DNA from: JACPHB01 sp964553885
GTDB lineage: Bacteria > Patescibacteriota > Minisyncoccia > UBA10092
DNA length: 26,266 nucleotides
Assembly (NCBI GenBank): GCA_964553885.1
Contig: CAZKLP010000008.1
Span: forward strand, 1-26,266
Direction: 5' to 3'
Shown one piece after another: positions 7,131-14,231 of this stretch; position 1 is the first letter of the stretch, and each line of letters opens with the position of its first letter. Both the position numbers and the translations under genes were made by a program. A model generated the notes under the pieces. That model saw only the letters and a program-made list of their open reading frames with translations. It searched no databases and had not been told where the DNA came from.

Positions 7131-8141
7131 ATGCCAAAGAAAATTTTGGTAATCGGCGGCGCCGGATATGTCGGCAGCGCCTTAGTGCCAAAGCTTCTGG
7201 ACGCTGGATATTGTGTCCGGGTTTTAGACACTTTTTGGTTTGGTTATGAAGCTTCTATAAATTGGATTTTAAAGAACAATTTTAACGATAGGTTAGAGTC
7301 GGTTAAGGGCGATATTCGCCATTATGATTTGGAAAAAGCTATGAATGGAATTGACTGTGTTATTCACCTGGCCTGTATTTCCAACGACCCCAGTTTTGAA
7401 CTTAATCCGGAACTTGGGAAATCCATTAACTATGACGCGTTTCTCCGGGTTACCGAAATGGCCGAAGCAAAAGAAATAAAACGTTTTATTTTCGCGTCCA
7501 CTTCAAGCGTTTATGGCATTAAGAAAGAAGAAAACATAACCGAGGACTTAGCGCTTGAACCGCTTACCGATTATTCAAAATATAAAGCATTTTGCGAAAT
7601 GGAACTGCAGATGATTCCGACTGGTAAACTGCCGTGGGTGATTATACGGCCCGCTACGGTATGCGGCTACGCGCCGCGGTTAAGGCTTGATCTTACCGTA
7701 AACATTCTCACAATGGCAGCTTTAACCAAAGGCAAAATCACCGTTTTCGGCGGCGATCAGAAAAGGCCGAACATTAACATTGAAGATATGTCCGATTTAT
7801 ACGTTCAATTAGTTGATGAGAAAGACGAGAAAATTATCGGCCAGACTTTCAACGCCGGTTATGATAATTTTTCGGTAATGGAAATAGCAATTATGGTTCA
7901 AAAAATTACTGAAAATATCAGAAAGACGAAAATTGAAATTGAAATTAAGGCGACGAACGATTTGCGTTCTTACCGAGTTTCATCGGAAAAAATAAAGCGT
8001 GAACTTGGCTGGCGGGCGAGATACACAGTTGCACACGCTATTTTCAGCTTAATAAACGCTTTTGACAGCGGTAAAATTCCCAACCCCGACGATCCCAAGT
8101 ATTACAACATAAAAACAATGCAAAAACTTAACATCGGTTAA
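7131..8141 (+). CDS. NAD-dependent nucleotide-sugar epimerase/dehydratase (extended SDR)
   Basis: 336 residues from ATG at 7131. This start is preferred over an in-frame ATG at 7074 because GGAGGA lies 6 nt upstream and the upstream stretch is a hairpin, not conserved protein. The Rossmann motif GGAGYVGSAL is at residues 9-18; HLACISNDPSFELNP, STSSVYG and the catalytic Y148-x3-K152 follow. A C-terminal substrate domain carries FGGDQKRPNINIEDM. It acts on a nucleotide sugar in the cytoplasm. It opens a three-gene unit with the PLP enzyme and the cytidylyltransferase, suggesting those three act on the same sugar. It is distinct in sequence from the epimerase at 1497. The exact reaction is not assignable. 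Confidence 0.87.
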   Translation: MPKKILVIGGAGYVGSALVPKLLDAGYCVRVLDTFWFGYEASINWILKNNFNDRLESVKGDIRHYDLEKAMNGIDCVIHLACISNDPSFELNPELGKSINYDAFLRVTEMAEAKEIKRFIFASTSSVYGIKKEENITEDLALEPLTDYSKYKAFCEMELQMIPTGKLPWVIIRPATVCGYAPRLRLDLTVNILTMAALTKGKITVFGGDQKRPNINIEDMSDLYVQLVDEKDEKIIGQTFNAGYDNFSVMEIAIMVQKITENIRKTKIEIEIKATNDLRSYRVSSEKIKRELGWRARYTVAHAIFSLINAFDSGKIPNPDDPKYYNIKTMQKLNIG

Positions 8142-8164
8142 GTCAAGGGAGAGAAAAACCAAAC

Positions 8165-9310
8165 ATGGAGAAGATGAGAGTACCGTATAACTATCTTGAT
8201 AAACAGTTTGATACGAATGGCGATTTGGTAAACGATATTTTGGGAGATATAAAAGAACTGGTGAGAATGGGAGAATTTACTCTGGGTCCACAAGTTGCCG
8301 AATTTGAGGAAAATTTTGCCAAGCTTTGCGGTGTTAAACACGCTATCGGCGTTAATTCCGGAACCGACGCTTTGATTCTTATTTTGAAGGCGCTTGGTGT
8401 TGGGTCTGGCGACGAAGTAATTACCGTCCCGAATAGTTTTATTGCGACGGCAAATGTTATCAGATTTGTCGGCGCGAAACCCGTTTTTGTTGATGTTGAC
8501 GATGAGTATCTGATTGATACTGATAAAATATACGAAGCGATAACCGAAAGGACTAAGGCGATTCTGCCGGTTCATCTTACCGGCAATCCGGTTTTTATGC
8601 CCGCGCTTACGGGCGGTAATTTCCAATTCAGAAAAGGCGGAGAATGGCGGGGCATTTATATTATTGAAGACGCGGCTCAAGCGGTTGACGCCGAAATTTG
8701 GGATAAAAAAGTTGGCAGTTGGGGTATCGCCGGCGAGTTTAGTTTGCACCCGCTAAAAAATATGAATGTTTGGGGCGACGGCGGAATGGTTACTACTGAT
8801 AATTATGAATTAGCGGAAAAAATCCGACTAATGAGAAACCACGGTTTAGCGTCGCGCGACGTTTGCCAGATGGCGGCCGGCAATTGCCGTTTGCATACAA
8901 TTCAAGCGGTTGTTGGTTTGCGGCTTATGGCCGATGTCCGCAAGGTTTCTAACGCGAGAATTAAAAATGCCGCTTTATACGATTCGCTCTTGCGCGATGT
9001 TGACGGCGTGAAAATTCCGCCGCGGCCAATAAGCAAGCGTCAGGTTTATCACACTTATGTTATTCAGGTTTCAATGCGGGAAGAATTGGTTAAGTTTTTA
9101 ACCAAAAATAGCGTGGAAACCAAAATTCATTATCCGGTTCCGATTCATCTTCAGAAGCCATATACCGAACTTGGCTATAAGAAAGGCGATTTTCCTGTTT
9201 GCGAAGCGCAGGCGGAGAAAATTTTAAGCTTGCCCATTCACCAATATTTATCCGAGGAGCAAATTAGATATGTCGCTATGCTGATTAGGAGATTCTATGG
9301 TATTATCTAA
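8165..9310 (+). CDS. DegT/DnrJ/EryC1 family PLP-dependent sugar aminotransferase
   Basis: 381 residues, full length for the family. Visible landmarks are GEFTLGPQVAEFEE, GVNSGTDALILILKALG for cofactor phosphate binding, VPNSFIATANVIRFVGAKPVFVDVD, IEDAAQAVDA with the cofactor-contacting Asp, and the Schiff-base lysine K198 in SLHPLKNMNVWGDGG. These enzymes usually transfer an amino group from glutamate to a keto nucleotide-sugar; members lacking the lysine act as dehydratases, but here it is present. The start has a GGGAG about 13 nt upstream, a longer spacing than its neighbours. The 3' end overlaps the next gene by 14 nt, indicating coupled translation. Substrate is inferred to be the keto-sugar of this operon. 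Confidence 0.9.
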   Translation: MEKMRVPYNYLDKQFDTNGDLVNDILGDIKELVRMGEFTLGPQVAEFEENFAKLCGVKHAIGVNSGTDALILILKALGVGSGDEVITVPNSFIATANVIRFVGAKPVFVDVDDEYLIDTDKIYEAITERTKAILPVHLTGNPVFMPALTGGNFQFRKGGEWRGIYIIEDAAQAVDAEIWDKKVGSWGIAGEFSLHPLKNMNVWGDGGMVTTDNYELAEKIRLMRNHGLASRDVCQMAAGNCRLHTIQAVVGLRLMADVRKVSNARIKNAALYDSLLRDVDGVKIPPRPISKRQVYHTYVIQVSMREELVKFLTKNSVETKIHYPVPIHLQKPYTELGYKKGDFPVCEAQAEKILSLPIHQYLSEEQIRYVAMLIRRFYGII

Positions 9311-9824
9311 TTTAGTTTTAGGGACCAATAGAAAAATAAAAACTATTTCAGAATTAGAATCGGAAATTGCTCGTTCAAGATCTCCGATGCCAAAATGTTC
9401 CGATTATAAAATCGTTCTTACCACCGGCGTTTTTGATTTAGTTCATCCGGGCCATATTGATTATTTTGAGAAAGCCAAAACATTTGGCGATGTTTTAATA
9501 GTTTCAGTGGTTGATGATAAATTCGTCAGAAAGGGCCCAGGCCGGCCGATTTTTTGCCAAGATTTGCGGCTAAGCTGGCTAGCGGCTTTAGAAGTTGTTG
9601 ATTATGTTGTTTTAAACGGCGATTATGGTCCGTGGAAAGTTATGAAAGCGATTAAACCCGATGTGTATGTTAAGGGCTATAATTTAACGCCCGGACTGAT
9701 AAAAGATATTGCCACCATGCGCGATTTAAACGGACAAACAGTTTTAGTTTCGGAAATAATGCATTCAACCGAGATTTTTGAAACAATCCGCAAGTTGGCA
9801 GATAAACAGAAAAAGACCCCATAA
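9297..9824 (+). CDS. Stand-alone cytidylyltransferase (RfaE2/HldE C-terminal domain-like)
   Basis: 175 residues forming one nucleotidyltransferase domain: TTGVFDLVHPGHIDYFEKAK with the HxGH motif, then VVDDKFVRKGPGRPIF, VVDYVVLNG, KPDVYVKGYN, and a C-terminal HSTEIFETI region. It should couple CTP or ATP to a sugar or polyol phosphate with release of pyrophosphate. Its ATG lies inside the end of the PLP gene, with TAGGAG upstream. It is clearly homologous to the broken transferase domain at 5463 and may supply that activity. The nucleotide and sugar specificity are unknown. A terminator follows 6 nt before the end of the gene frame and serves both strands. Confidence 0.87.
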   Translation: MVLSNLVLGTNRKIKTISELESEIARSRSPMPKCSDYKIVLTTGVFDLVHPGHIDYFEKAKTFGDVLIVSVVDDKFVRKGPGRPIFCQDLRLSWLAALEVVDYVVLNGDYGPWKVMKAIKPDVYVKGYNLTPGLIKDIATMRDLNGQTVLVSEIMHSTEIFETIRKLADKQKKTP

Positions 9825-9840
9825 TGGGGTTTTTATTTTT
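9816..9840. terminator. Bidirectional intrinsic terminator between convergent genes
   Basis: ACCCC / GGGGT hairpin with loop ATAAT. T-runs lie on both sides when read on the respective strands, serving the transferase gene (plus) and the NUDIX gene (minus, stop at 9833). Confidence 0.75.
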
Positions 9841-10381
9841 TAACCAATAAACCGACGGCTTTAGCGACTTCATCTATAAGCCGCGAAGTCATAAGATCAA
9901 TTTTTATTGCGGATTTTTCCCGCTTTTTAATTAGATCCATAAGGTTAAAAATTTCTACTTGAGTTTGTTCGCCGTTGCCGCTATCTCGCTTTTTTTTATT
10001 TTTAACCACATTAGCGTTGATTTTAACAATACCGCCGAATACGTTGGTATCTAAAAGCGATGTTAGTACATATTCATTAAAGACAATTATTATTGCTTTG
10101 GGTTTTACTATAATTCCGGTTTCTTCATGTAATTCCCGGGCTAAAGCTTTTTTTATAGTCTCATTTTTATCAATTCTTCCTCCGGCTCCTTCAATGGTTT
10201 TGTCTCTAAGAGAAATGCGGTACTGACTGACTAAAACTACGCGCCAGGCGCCCTGGGAATCTTTAAAGTATGGCATTATTTGGCCGCCTGGCGGGAGCTT
10301 AATTACTTCTCTGTTAAAACCGTTAACCGTTCTTACTACATGTTCTATATACTTAGTTTTTGAGATAACCCTTTCTTTCAT
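9833..10381 (-). CDS. NUDIX hydrolase, nucleotide-sugar pyrophosphatase-like
   Basis: 182 residues with a complete NUDIX box: G68-x5-E74-x7-R82-E83-L-x-E86-E87-x-G89, preceded by TIEGAGGRID. The general layout resembles ADP-ribose/ADP-sugar pyrophosphatases, which split a nucleoside diphosphate linked to a sugar. Inside a nucleotide-sugar cluster a housecleaning or flux-limiting role is plausible (inference). It is the only minus-strand gene between 1497 and 16629 and, unlike the plus-strand genes around it, has no recognisable Shine-Dalgarno sequence before its ATG. It may therefore be a resident gene or a later insertion into the block. Confidence 0.87.
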   Translation of the reverse strand: MKERVISKTKYIEHVVRTVNGFNREVIKLPPGGQIMPYFKDSQGAWRVVLVSQYRISLRDKTIEGAGGRIDKNETIKKALARELHEETGIIVKPKAIIIVFNEYVLTSLLDTNVFGGIVKINANVVKNKKKRDSGNGEQTQVEIFNLMDLIKKREKSAIKIDLMTSRLIDEVAKAVGLLVKK

Positions 10382-10424
10382 TTTTTCTTTAGAATAGTAT
10401 AAAAATTGAATTTAGTAAATGGGA

Positions 10425-10453
10425 TTGACTAAAGTTTAAATTTGTATTAGTGT
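10425..10453 (+). promoter_or_regulatory. Possible promoter for the E1-like pair
   Basis: TTGACT at 10425-10430, a 17-bp spacer and TAGTGT at 10448-10453 (only 3 of 6 in the -10 box), about 60 nt before the GTG start at 10514 in the 132-bp gap between divergent genes. Confidence 0.3.
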
Positions 10454-10513
10454 AAGAACACTTTTTGTTGCTTTTAAAATTGAATTAAGCCGAAAATTGG
10501 GAAGGAGAAACCG

Positions 10514-11455
10514 GTGGATCTCAAAAAACTATATTATGGCATGTTAAGAATTCGCCGAGTGGAAGAAAAGCTTTCCGAGCTTTATTTATCCGGACATATT
10601 AAGGCGCCCATTCATCTTTCAATAGGGCAGGAAGCCGTGGCGATAGGGGTTATGGACGCACTTATGCCGGAAGACAAGATTGTTTCCACTCATCGTTGCC
10701 ACGGCCATTACTTGGCCAAAGGCGGCGACCTAAAAAAAATGATGGCGGAAATTTTAGGCAAAGCCACCGGCTGCTGTAATGGTAGAGGCGGCACAATGCA
10801 TCTTTTTGATGATAGCGTGGGTCATGTAATTTCGGCGCCACTTGTTGGCGCCAGCATTTCTTTCGCGGTTGGAATAGCATTAGCTTCTAAAATGAAAAAC
10901 GAAAATAAAATCGCGGTGGCATTTTTTGGAGATGGCGCTGTTGAGGAAGGAGTTTTTTGGGAAAGCGTCAATTTCGCTTCCGTTCATAAATTGCCGATTT
11001 TATTCGTTTGCGAGAACAATCTCTACGCCACTCATTCGCCGATTTTAGCCAGACAGCCGAGAAGCGAAATAGTTTCGCGCGTTAAGGCGCATAATATTTA
11101 CTGTCGCCTCATTGAAAATGCTAACGATGTTTTGGAGGTCAGAAGAATTTCTCAACCGTTAGTTGAAATAGTCCGCTATAATCAACCATGTTTTATTGAG
11201 GCCTGTACCTACCGGCTAAAAGAACATTGGGGAGTAGGAGAAGATTGGGATCTTGGATATCGCAGTCGTGAAGAAGGCGAACGCTGGATTAAAAATTGCC
11301 CCTTGAAACGGCATAAAAAAGTTATGAAGGAAGCCGGGATTTCTGATGCCGAAACAGAAGCCATAGAAGCTATAATTGAAGAAGAAATTTCGCAAGCCGT
11401 GTCGTTTGCCATGAAAAGTCCGGTGTTGTCAGAAAACGAATTTTTAGGCGAGTAA
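10514..11455 (+). CDS. Thiamine-diphosphate-dependent E1 component, alpha subunit-like
   Basis: 313 residues, typical E1-alpha length. LSIGQEAVAIGVMDAL, HRCHGHYLAKGGD and GRGGTMHLFD are family signatures, and the ThDP/Mg-binding motif runs from GDG (139-141) to NN (168-169). E1 alpha/beta pairs decarboxylate a 2-oxo acid on thiamine diphosphate and normally pass the acyl group to a lipoyl E2. No E2, E3 or lipoate gene is visible in this window, and the setting is sugar biosynthesis. An acyl or ketol transfer onto a sugar precursor is therefore a real alternative (inference). GTG start with AAGGAG 8 nt upstream. The beta subunit begins 10 nt after the stop. Confidence 0.87.
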   Translation: MDLKKLYYGMLRIRRVEEKLSELYLSGHIKAPIHLSIGQEAVAIGVMDALMPEDKIVSTHRCHGHYLAKGGDLKKMMAEILGKATGCCNGRGGTMHLFDDSVGHVISAPLVGASISFAVGIALASKMKNENKIAVAFFGDGAVEEGVFWESVNFASVHKLPILFVCENNLYATHSPILARQPRSEIVSRVKAHNIYCRLIENANDVLEVRRISQPLVEIVRYNQPCFIEACTYRLKEHWGVGEDWDLGYRSREEGERWIKNCPLKRHKKVMKEAGISDAETEAIEAIIEEEISQAVSFAMKSPVLSENEFLGE

Positions 11456-11465
11456 GGAGAGAACA

Positions 11466-12446
11466 ATGCCAGACCGGCAATTGAAATATAAAGAAGCGGC
11501 GGCCGAAGCTTTGTATCAGGCTATGGAAAAAGACCCGCGCGTTTTTCTTTTGGGAGAAGGCGTTGACAACATAAGAGGCGTTTATGGCCATACTCTTGCG
11601 GCCTACAAAAGGTTTGGACCCCAAAGAGTAATTGATACCCCGCTTTCAGAAAACGGTTTAACAGGTTTTGCTATTGGGGCCGCCTTAGACGGCATGCGCC
11701 CGGTTCTTATCCATCAGCGGAACGACTTTATGCTTCTTGCGATGGATCAAATGATGAATCAGGCCGCCAAGCTCCGATATGTTTCCGGCGGCCGCCATAA
11801 GGCGCCGATCGTTATTTTAAGCTTTATTGCCAGAAAAGCCGGTGAAGGAGCTCAACATACTCACAGTTTGCAGTCGGTGTTCGCGCATTTTCCCGGAATT
11901 AAAGTTGTTACGCCTTCAAGCCCCTACACGGTTAAAGGCGCCATTCTTGCCGCGATAGAAGATGATGATCCGGTAATAGTGTTAGAACATTGCAATCTTT
12001 TTGAAGAAAGCGGCTTTGCGCCGGAAAAATATTATACGGTTCCTTGTAAATCATACCGATTATTTGATAGCGACGCTTTAGGAGAAATAACAATTGTCGC
12101 AGTTTCCGCGGCGGTAGTTAACGCCGTAGAGGCTCAAAACGAACTTGCCAAAAGAAATATTTTTGCCGAAGTTATTGATCTTCATTCGGTAAGTCCGCTC
12201 GATATTGACACTATTGCTTCATCGGTAAATATAACCCGACGGTTGATAGTAGTTGATACCGGTTGGCAAATGTGCGGTATTGGCGGCGAAATTATCGCCC
12301 GGCTTATGGAAAAAGATGTTTGTTTAATAAATCCTCCGAAGAGAATTAACATGGCTCCCTTTTCTTGCCCGGCAAGCCACCACCTCCTAAAAAATTATCA
12401 TCCGAACACAGAAAGCATTATAGACGCGGCAATGGAAATGTTTTAA
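11466..12446 (+). CDS. Thiamine-diphosphate-dependent E1 component, beta subunit-like
   Basis: 326 residues matching transketolase-like E1-beta subunits: KEAAAEALYQAMEKDPRVFL near the start, DTPLSENGLTGFAIGAALDG with the glutamate expected to activate the cofactor, HQRNDFMLLAMDQMMNQAAK, and the C-terminal transketolase domain around IDLHSVSPLDIDTI and VDTGWQMCGIGGEI. It would pair with the alpha-like protein encoded just upstream to form the active site at the subunit interface. The ATG has AAGGAG 8 nt upstream. Ends at a strong terminator at 12461. Partner acceptor unknown. Confidence 0.87.
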   Translation: MPDRQLKYKEAAAEALYQAMEKDPRVFLLGEGVDNIRGVYGHTLAAYKRFGPQRVIDTPLSENGLTGFAIGAALDGMRPVLIHQRNDFMLLAMDQMMNQAAKLRYVSGGRHKAPIVILSFIARKAGEGAQHTHSLQSVFAHFPGIKVVTPSSPYTVKGAILAAIEDDDPVIVLEHCNLFEESGFAPEKYYTVPCKSYRLFDSDALGEITIVAVSAAVVNAVEAQNELAKRNIFAEVIDLHSVSPLDIDTIASSVNITRRLIVVDTGWQMCGIGGEIIARLMEKDVCLINPPKRINMAPFSCPASHHLLKNYHPNTESIIDAAMEMF

Positions 12447-12460
12447 TTTTAAATTTTTTT

Positions 12461-12489
12461 AACCTCGCTTTAGCGGGGTTTTTATTTTT
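12461..12489 (+). terminator. Intrinsic terminator after the E1-like pair
   Basis: AACCTCGC / GCGGGGTT stem with loop TTTA (12461-12480), then TTTATTTTT. The second 37-bp element starts at the next base. Confidence 0.8.
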
Positions 12490-12526
12490 GGTCGCACAAA
12501 AATCCTATAGGAAACTTATGCGACGG
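12490..12526. repeat. 37-bp interspersed palindromic element, copy 2
   Basis: Same length, outer arms (GGTCGCA...TATGCGACGG) and central CCTATAGG core as copy 1 at 3233-3269; differences are concentrated between arms and core. Again directly downstream of a terminator and upstream of a glycan gene. Confidence 0.8.
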
Positions 12527-12545
12527 ATAAATAATCGTTTTTTTA

Positions 12546-12574
12546 TTGCTAAGTAGGAGGTTTTATTATAAAAT
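12546..12574 (+). promoter_or_regulatory. Promoter very close to the first GT2 gene
   Basis: TTGCTA (12546-12551), a 17-bp spacer and TAAAAT (12569-12574, 5 of 6). Transcription would start near 12581, which is only compatible with a leaderless message at GTG 12583. It also overlaps an AGGAGG at 12555-12560 that would serve an earlier start if transcription begins further upstream. Confidence 0.4.
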
Positions 12575-12582
12575 TATCGTTA

Positions 12583-13308
12583 GTGAATAAATCGGTTTCA
12601 ATAATAATTCCGGCCTATAACGAAGAAAAAAAACTGGCGCCGACGGTTGATTTAGTGTTGGCGGGGCTCGACAAAAACGGCATTTCTGATTTTGAAATAA
12701 TAATTTTTAATGATGCTTCAACCGATAAAACCGGCGAAGCGGCCGACGAACTATCAAAAAAACATTCTCGGATTAAAGTGGTTCATAATCCGAAAAATAA
12801 GAATCTCGGATTTAATTTTGTCCGCGGCGCAGAACTCTCGGTAAAAGAATTTGTCGGCATGATTCCCGGCGATAATGAAACTGATCCAAAAACTCTTGAT
12901 AATATTTTTAGCGCATTAGGGCAAGCCGATATTATTGTGCCATACATAAAAAATCCGGAAACAAGGCCATGGGCGAGAAGATTTCTTTCGAAGATTTATG
13001 TGGCTATTATTAGTATTGCCTTTGGCTTGAACATAAAATATTACAATGGCATGTGCTATTTTAAAACCGAGATGCTTAAAAAAGTGCCCGTTTCAACTTA
13101 CGGATTCGCTTATATGACAGAAATTTTAGTAAAAATATTAAAATCCAATCCGGATATAAAATTTATTGAAGTGCCGCTGGTAAACCGCGTTCGTGAAAAA
13201 GGCGCCAGCAAGGCCTTCAGATTAAAAAATATTGCCAGTGTTTTTAAAACATTTTTAACGCTTTTCTGGAATATTCAAATTTTAAGAAAGCGGATAAAGC
13301 TACAGTAA
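12583..13308 (+). CDS. Family-2 glycosyltransferase, DPM1-like soluble type
   Basis: 241 residues from GTG. A GT-A fold is indicated by VSIIIPAYNEEKKL, IIIFNDASTDKTGE, NLGFNFVRGAELS and PGDNETDP (D97-N-E99), the place of the metal-binding DXD motif. It should move a sugar from a nucleotide donor to a lipid-linked or glycan acceptor at the cytoplasmic face. The start is uncertain: AGGAGG at 12555-12560 is 22 nt from the GTG but 7 nt from an in-frame ATA at 12568, which would add KLSLV after the initiator. Its closest visible relative is the next gene, a tandem duplicate. Confidence 0.85.
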   Translation: MNKSVSIIIPAYNEEKKLAPTVDLVLAGLDKNGISDFEIIIFNDASTDKTGEAADELSKKHSRIKVVHNPKNKNLGFNFVRGAELSVKEFVGMIPGDNETDPKTLDNIFSALGQADIIVPYIKNPETRPWARRFLSKIYVAIISIAFGLNIKYYNGMCYFKTEMLKKVPVSTYGFAYMTEILVKILKSNPDIKFIEVPLVNRVREKGASKAFRLKNIASVFKTFLTLFWNIQILRKRIKLQ

Positions 13309-13321
13309 TGTTAAAAGTTTT

Positions 13322-13350
13322 TTGACGTTAAAGGCTTTTTATTGTAATAT
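13322..13350 (+). promoter_or_regulatory. Sigma70-type promoter for the second GT2 gene
   Basis: TTGACG (13322-13327, 5 of 6), a 17-bp spacer and TAATAT (13345-13350, 4 of 6), followed by an AT-rich leader carrying AAAGGAGG before the start at 13411. Confidence 0.55.
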
Positions 13351-13410
13351 ATTAAAACTTGTTGTTTTTTAATAAGTTAATAAAAAAATCAGAGAAAGGA
13401 GGTGGTCTCG

Positions 13411-14124
13411 GTGGAGCGGTCGATCTCTCTTATTATGCCCGCGTATAATGAAGAAAATACAATAGAGTTTTCGGTTGTTTCGGCTTGCGAAAAACTCCAT
13501 CAGTACGGATTTGATTATGAAATTTTAATTTTTGACGATGCGTCTGATGACAAGACCGGAGAAATCGCCGACCGCCTTGCTTTCAAAGATTCCAAAATAA
13601 AGGTTTTTCATAACACCAATAATATGAACTTGGGTTTCAACTTTGCTCGAGGCATTGTTATGGCTTCAAAAGAGTATTCCGGGCTATTGCCATGTCATGG
13701 CCAAACGGCGATTGAATCGTTTGATAGTATTTTACCGGCGCTTTCAAAAGCCGGCGTGACTATTACATACATCGGCAATCCGGGAGTCAGGCCGTTTATT
13801 AGAAATATTATTTCGCGGATTAACGTAGGATTGGTAAATTTTATTTTCGGACTTAAGTTGAAGTATTATCATCTGAATTTTTATCGGACCGATATTTTAA
13901 AAAAAATTCCCACTTCCACCGACAGTTATGCCTTAATGGTTGAATTATTGGTACATGCCGTAAAGTCGGGCGCTTCTTATACTCAAGTTCCTATTACGCT
14001 TCAAAAGCGCGTTTCTGGGAAATCAAAAGCGCTAAGGCTAAAAAATATCATCAATATTCTAAAAACTTACATCCGGCTTTTCTGGCAGATTAGAGTTTTA
14101 GGAAAAAGAATTAATTTAAATTGA
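13411..14124 (+). CDS. Family-2 glycosyltransferase paralogue lacking the DXD motif
   Basis: 237 residues from GTG at 13411. That start is preferred over an in-frame GTG at 13402 because AAGGAGG (13396-13402) overlaps the earlier codon but is 8 nt from the later one. It aligns along its whole length with the product of 12583: SLIMPAYNEENTI, LIFDDASDDKTGEIAD, NLGFNFARG, and a similar C-terminus (RLKNI...LFWQIRVLGKRI). Where the neighbour has PGDNE this protein has PCHGQ (residues 94-98), with no acidic residue, so metal-dependent nucleotide-sugar binding may be lost. It may be inactive, regulatory, or use a different chemistry. It has its own promoter and terminator. Confidence 0.82.
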   Translation: MERSISLIMPAYNEENTIEFSVVSACEKLHQYGFDYEILIFDDASDDKTGEIADRLAFKDSKIKVFHNTNNMNLGFNFARGIVMASKEYSGLLPCHGQTAIESFDSILPALSKAGVTITYIGNPGVRPFIRNIISRINVGLVNFIFGLKLKYYHLNFYRTDILKKIPTSTDSYALMVELLVHAVKSGASYTQVPITLQKRVSGKSKALRLKNIINILKTYIRLFWQIRVLGKRINLN

Positions 14125-14159
14125 TCCCGTCCGCTAATTTACGGATCGGGATTTTTTTA
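14124..14159 (+). terminator. Intrinsic terminator after the second GT2 gene
   Basis: ATCCCGTCCG / CGGATCGGGAT stem with one bulge, followed by seven T residues. It begins at the last base of the stop codon. Confidence 0.75.
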
Positions 14160-14188
14160 TTGCTAAAATAAAAAATATGTGTGATAAT
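14160..14188 (+). promoter_or_regulatory. Sigma70-type promoter for the second radical SAM gene
   Basis: TTGCTA (14160-14165), a 17-bp spacer and GATAAT (14183-14188, 5 of 6). The leader of about 40 nt carries AGGAGG before ATG 14232. Confidence 0.55.
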
Positions 14189-14231
14189 TTTTAGCACTCA
14201 ATTTGGACCTTAACAATAGGAGGCGGCGGTC

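Noticed and set aside
8138..8749. A 203-codon minus-strand frame opposite the PLP enzyme gene
   Set aside because: It lies fully antisense to a well-conserved aminotransferase, has a composition expected of a reverse-frame shadow, and shows no family motif.
3233..12526. The two 37-bp elements as a CRISPR array
   Set aside because: Only two copies 9 kb apart, no spacers and no cas genes.
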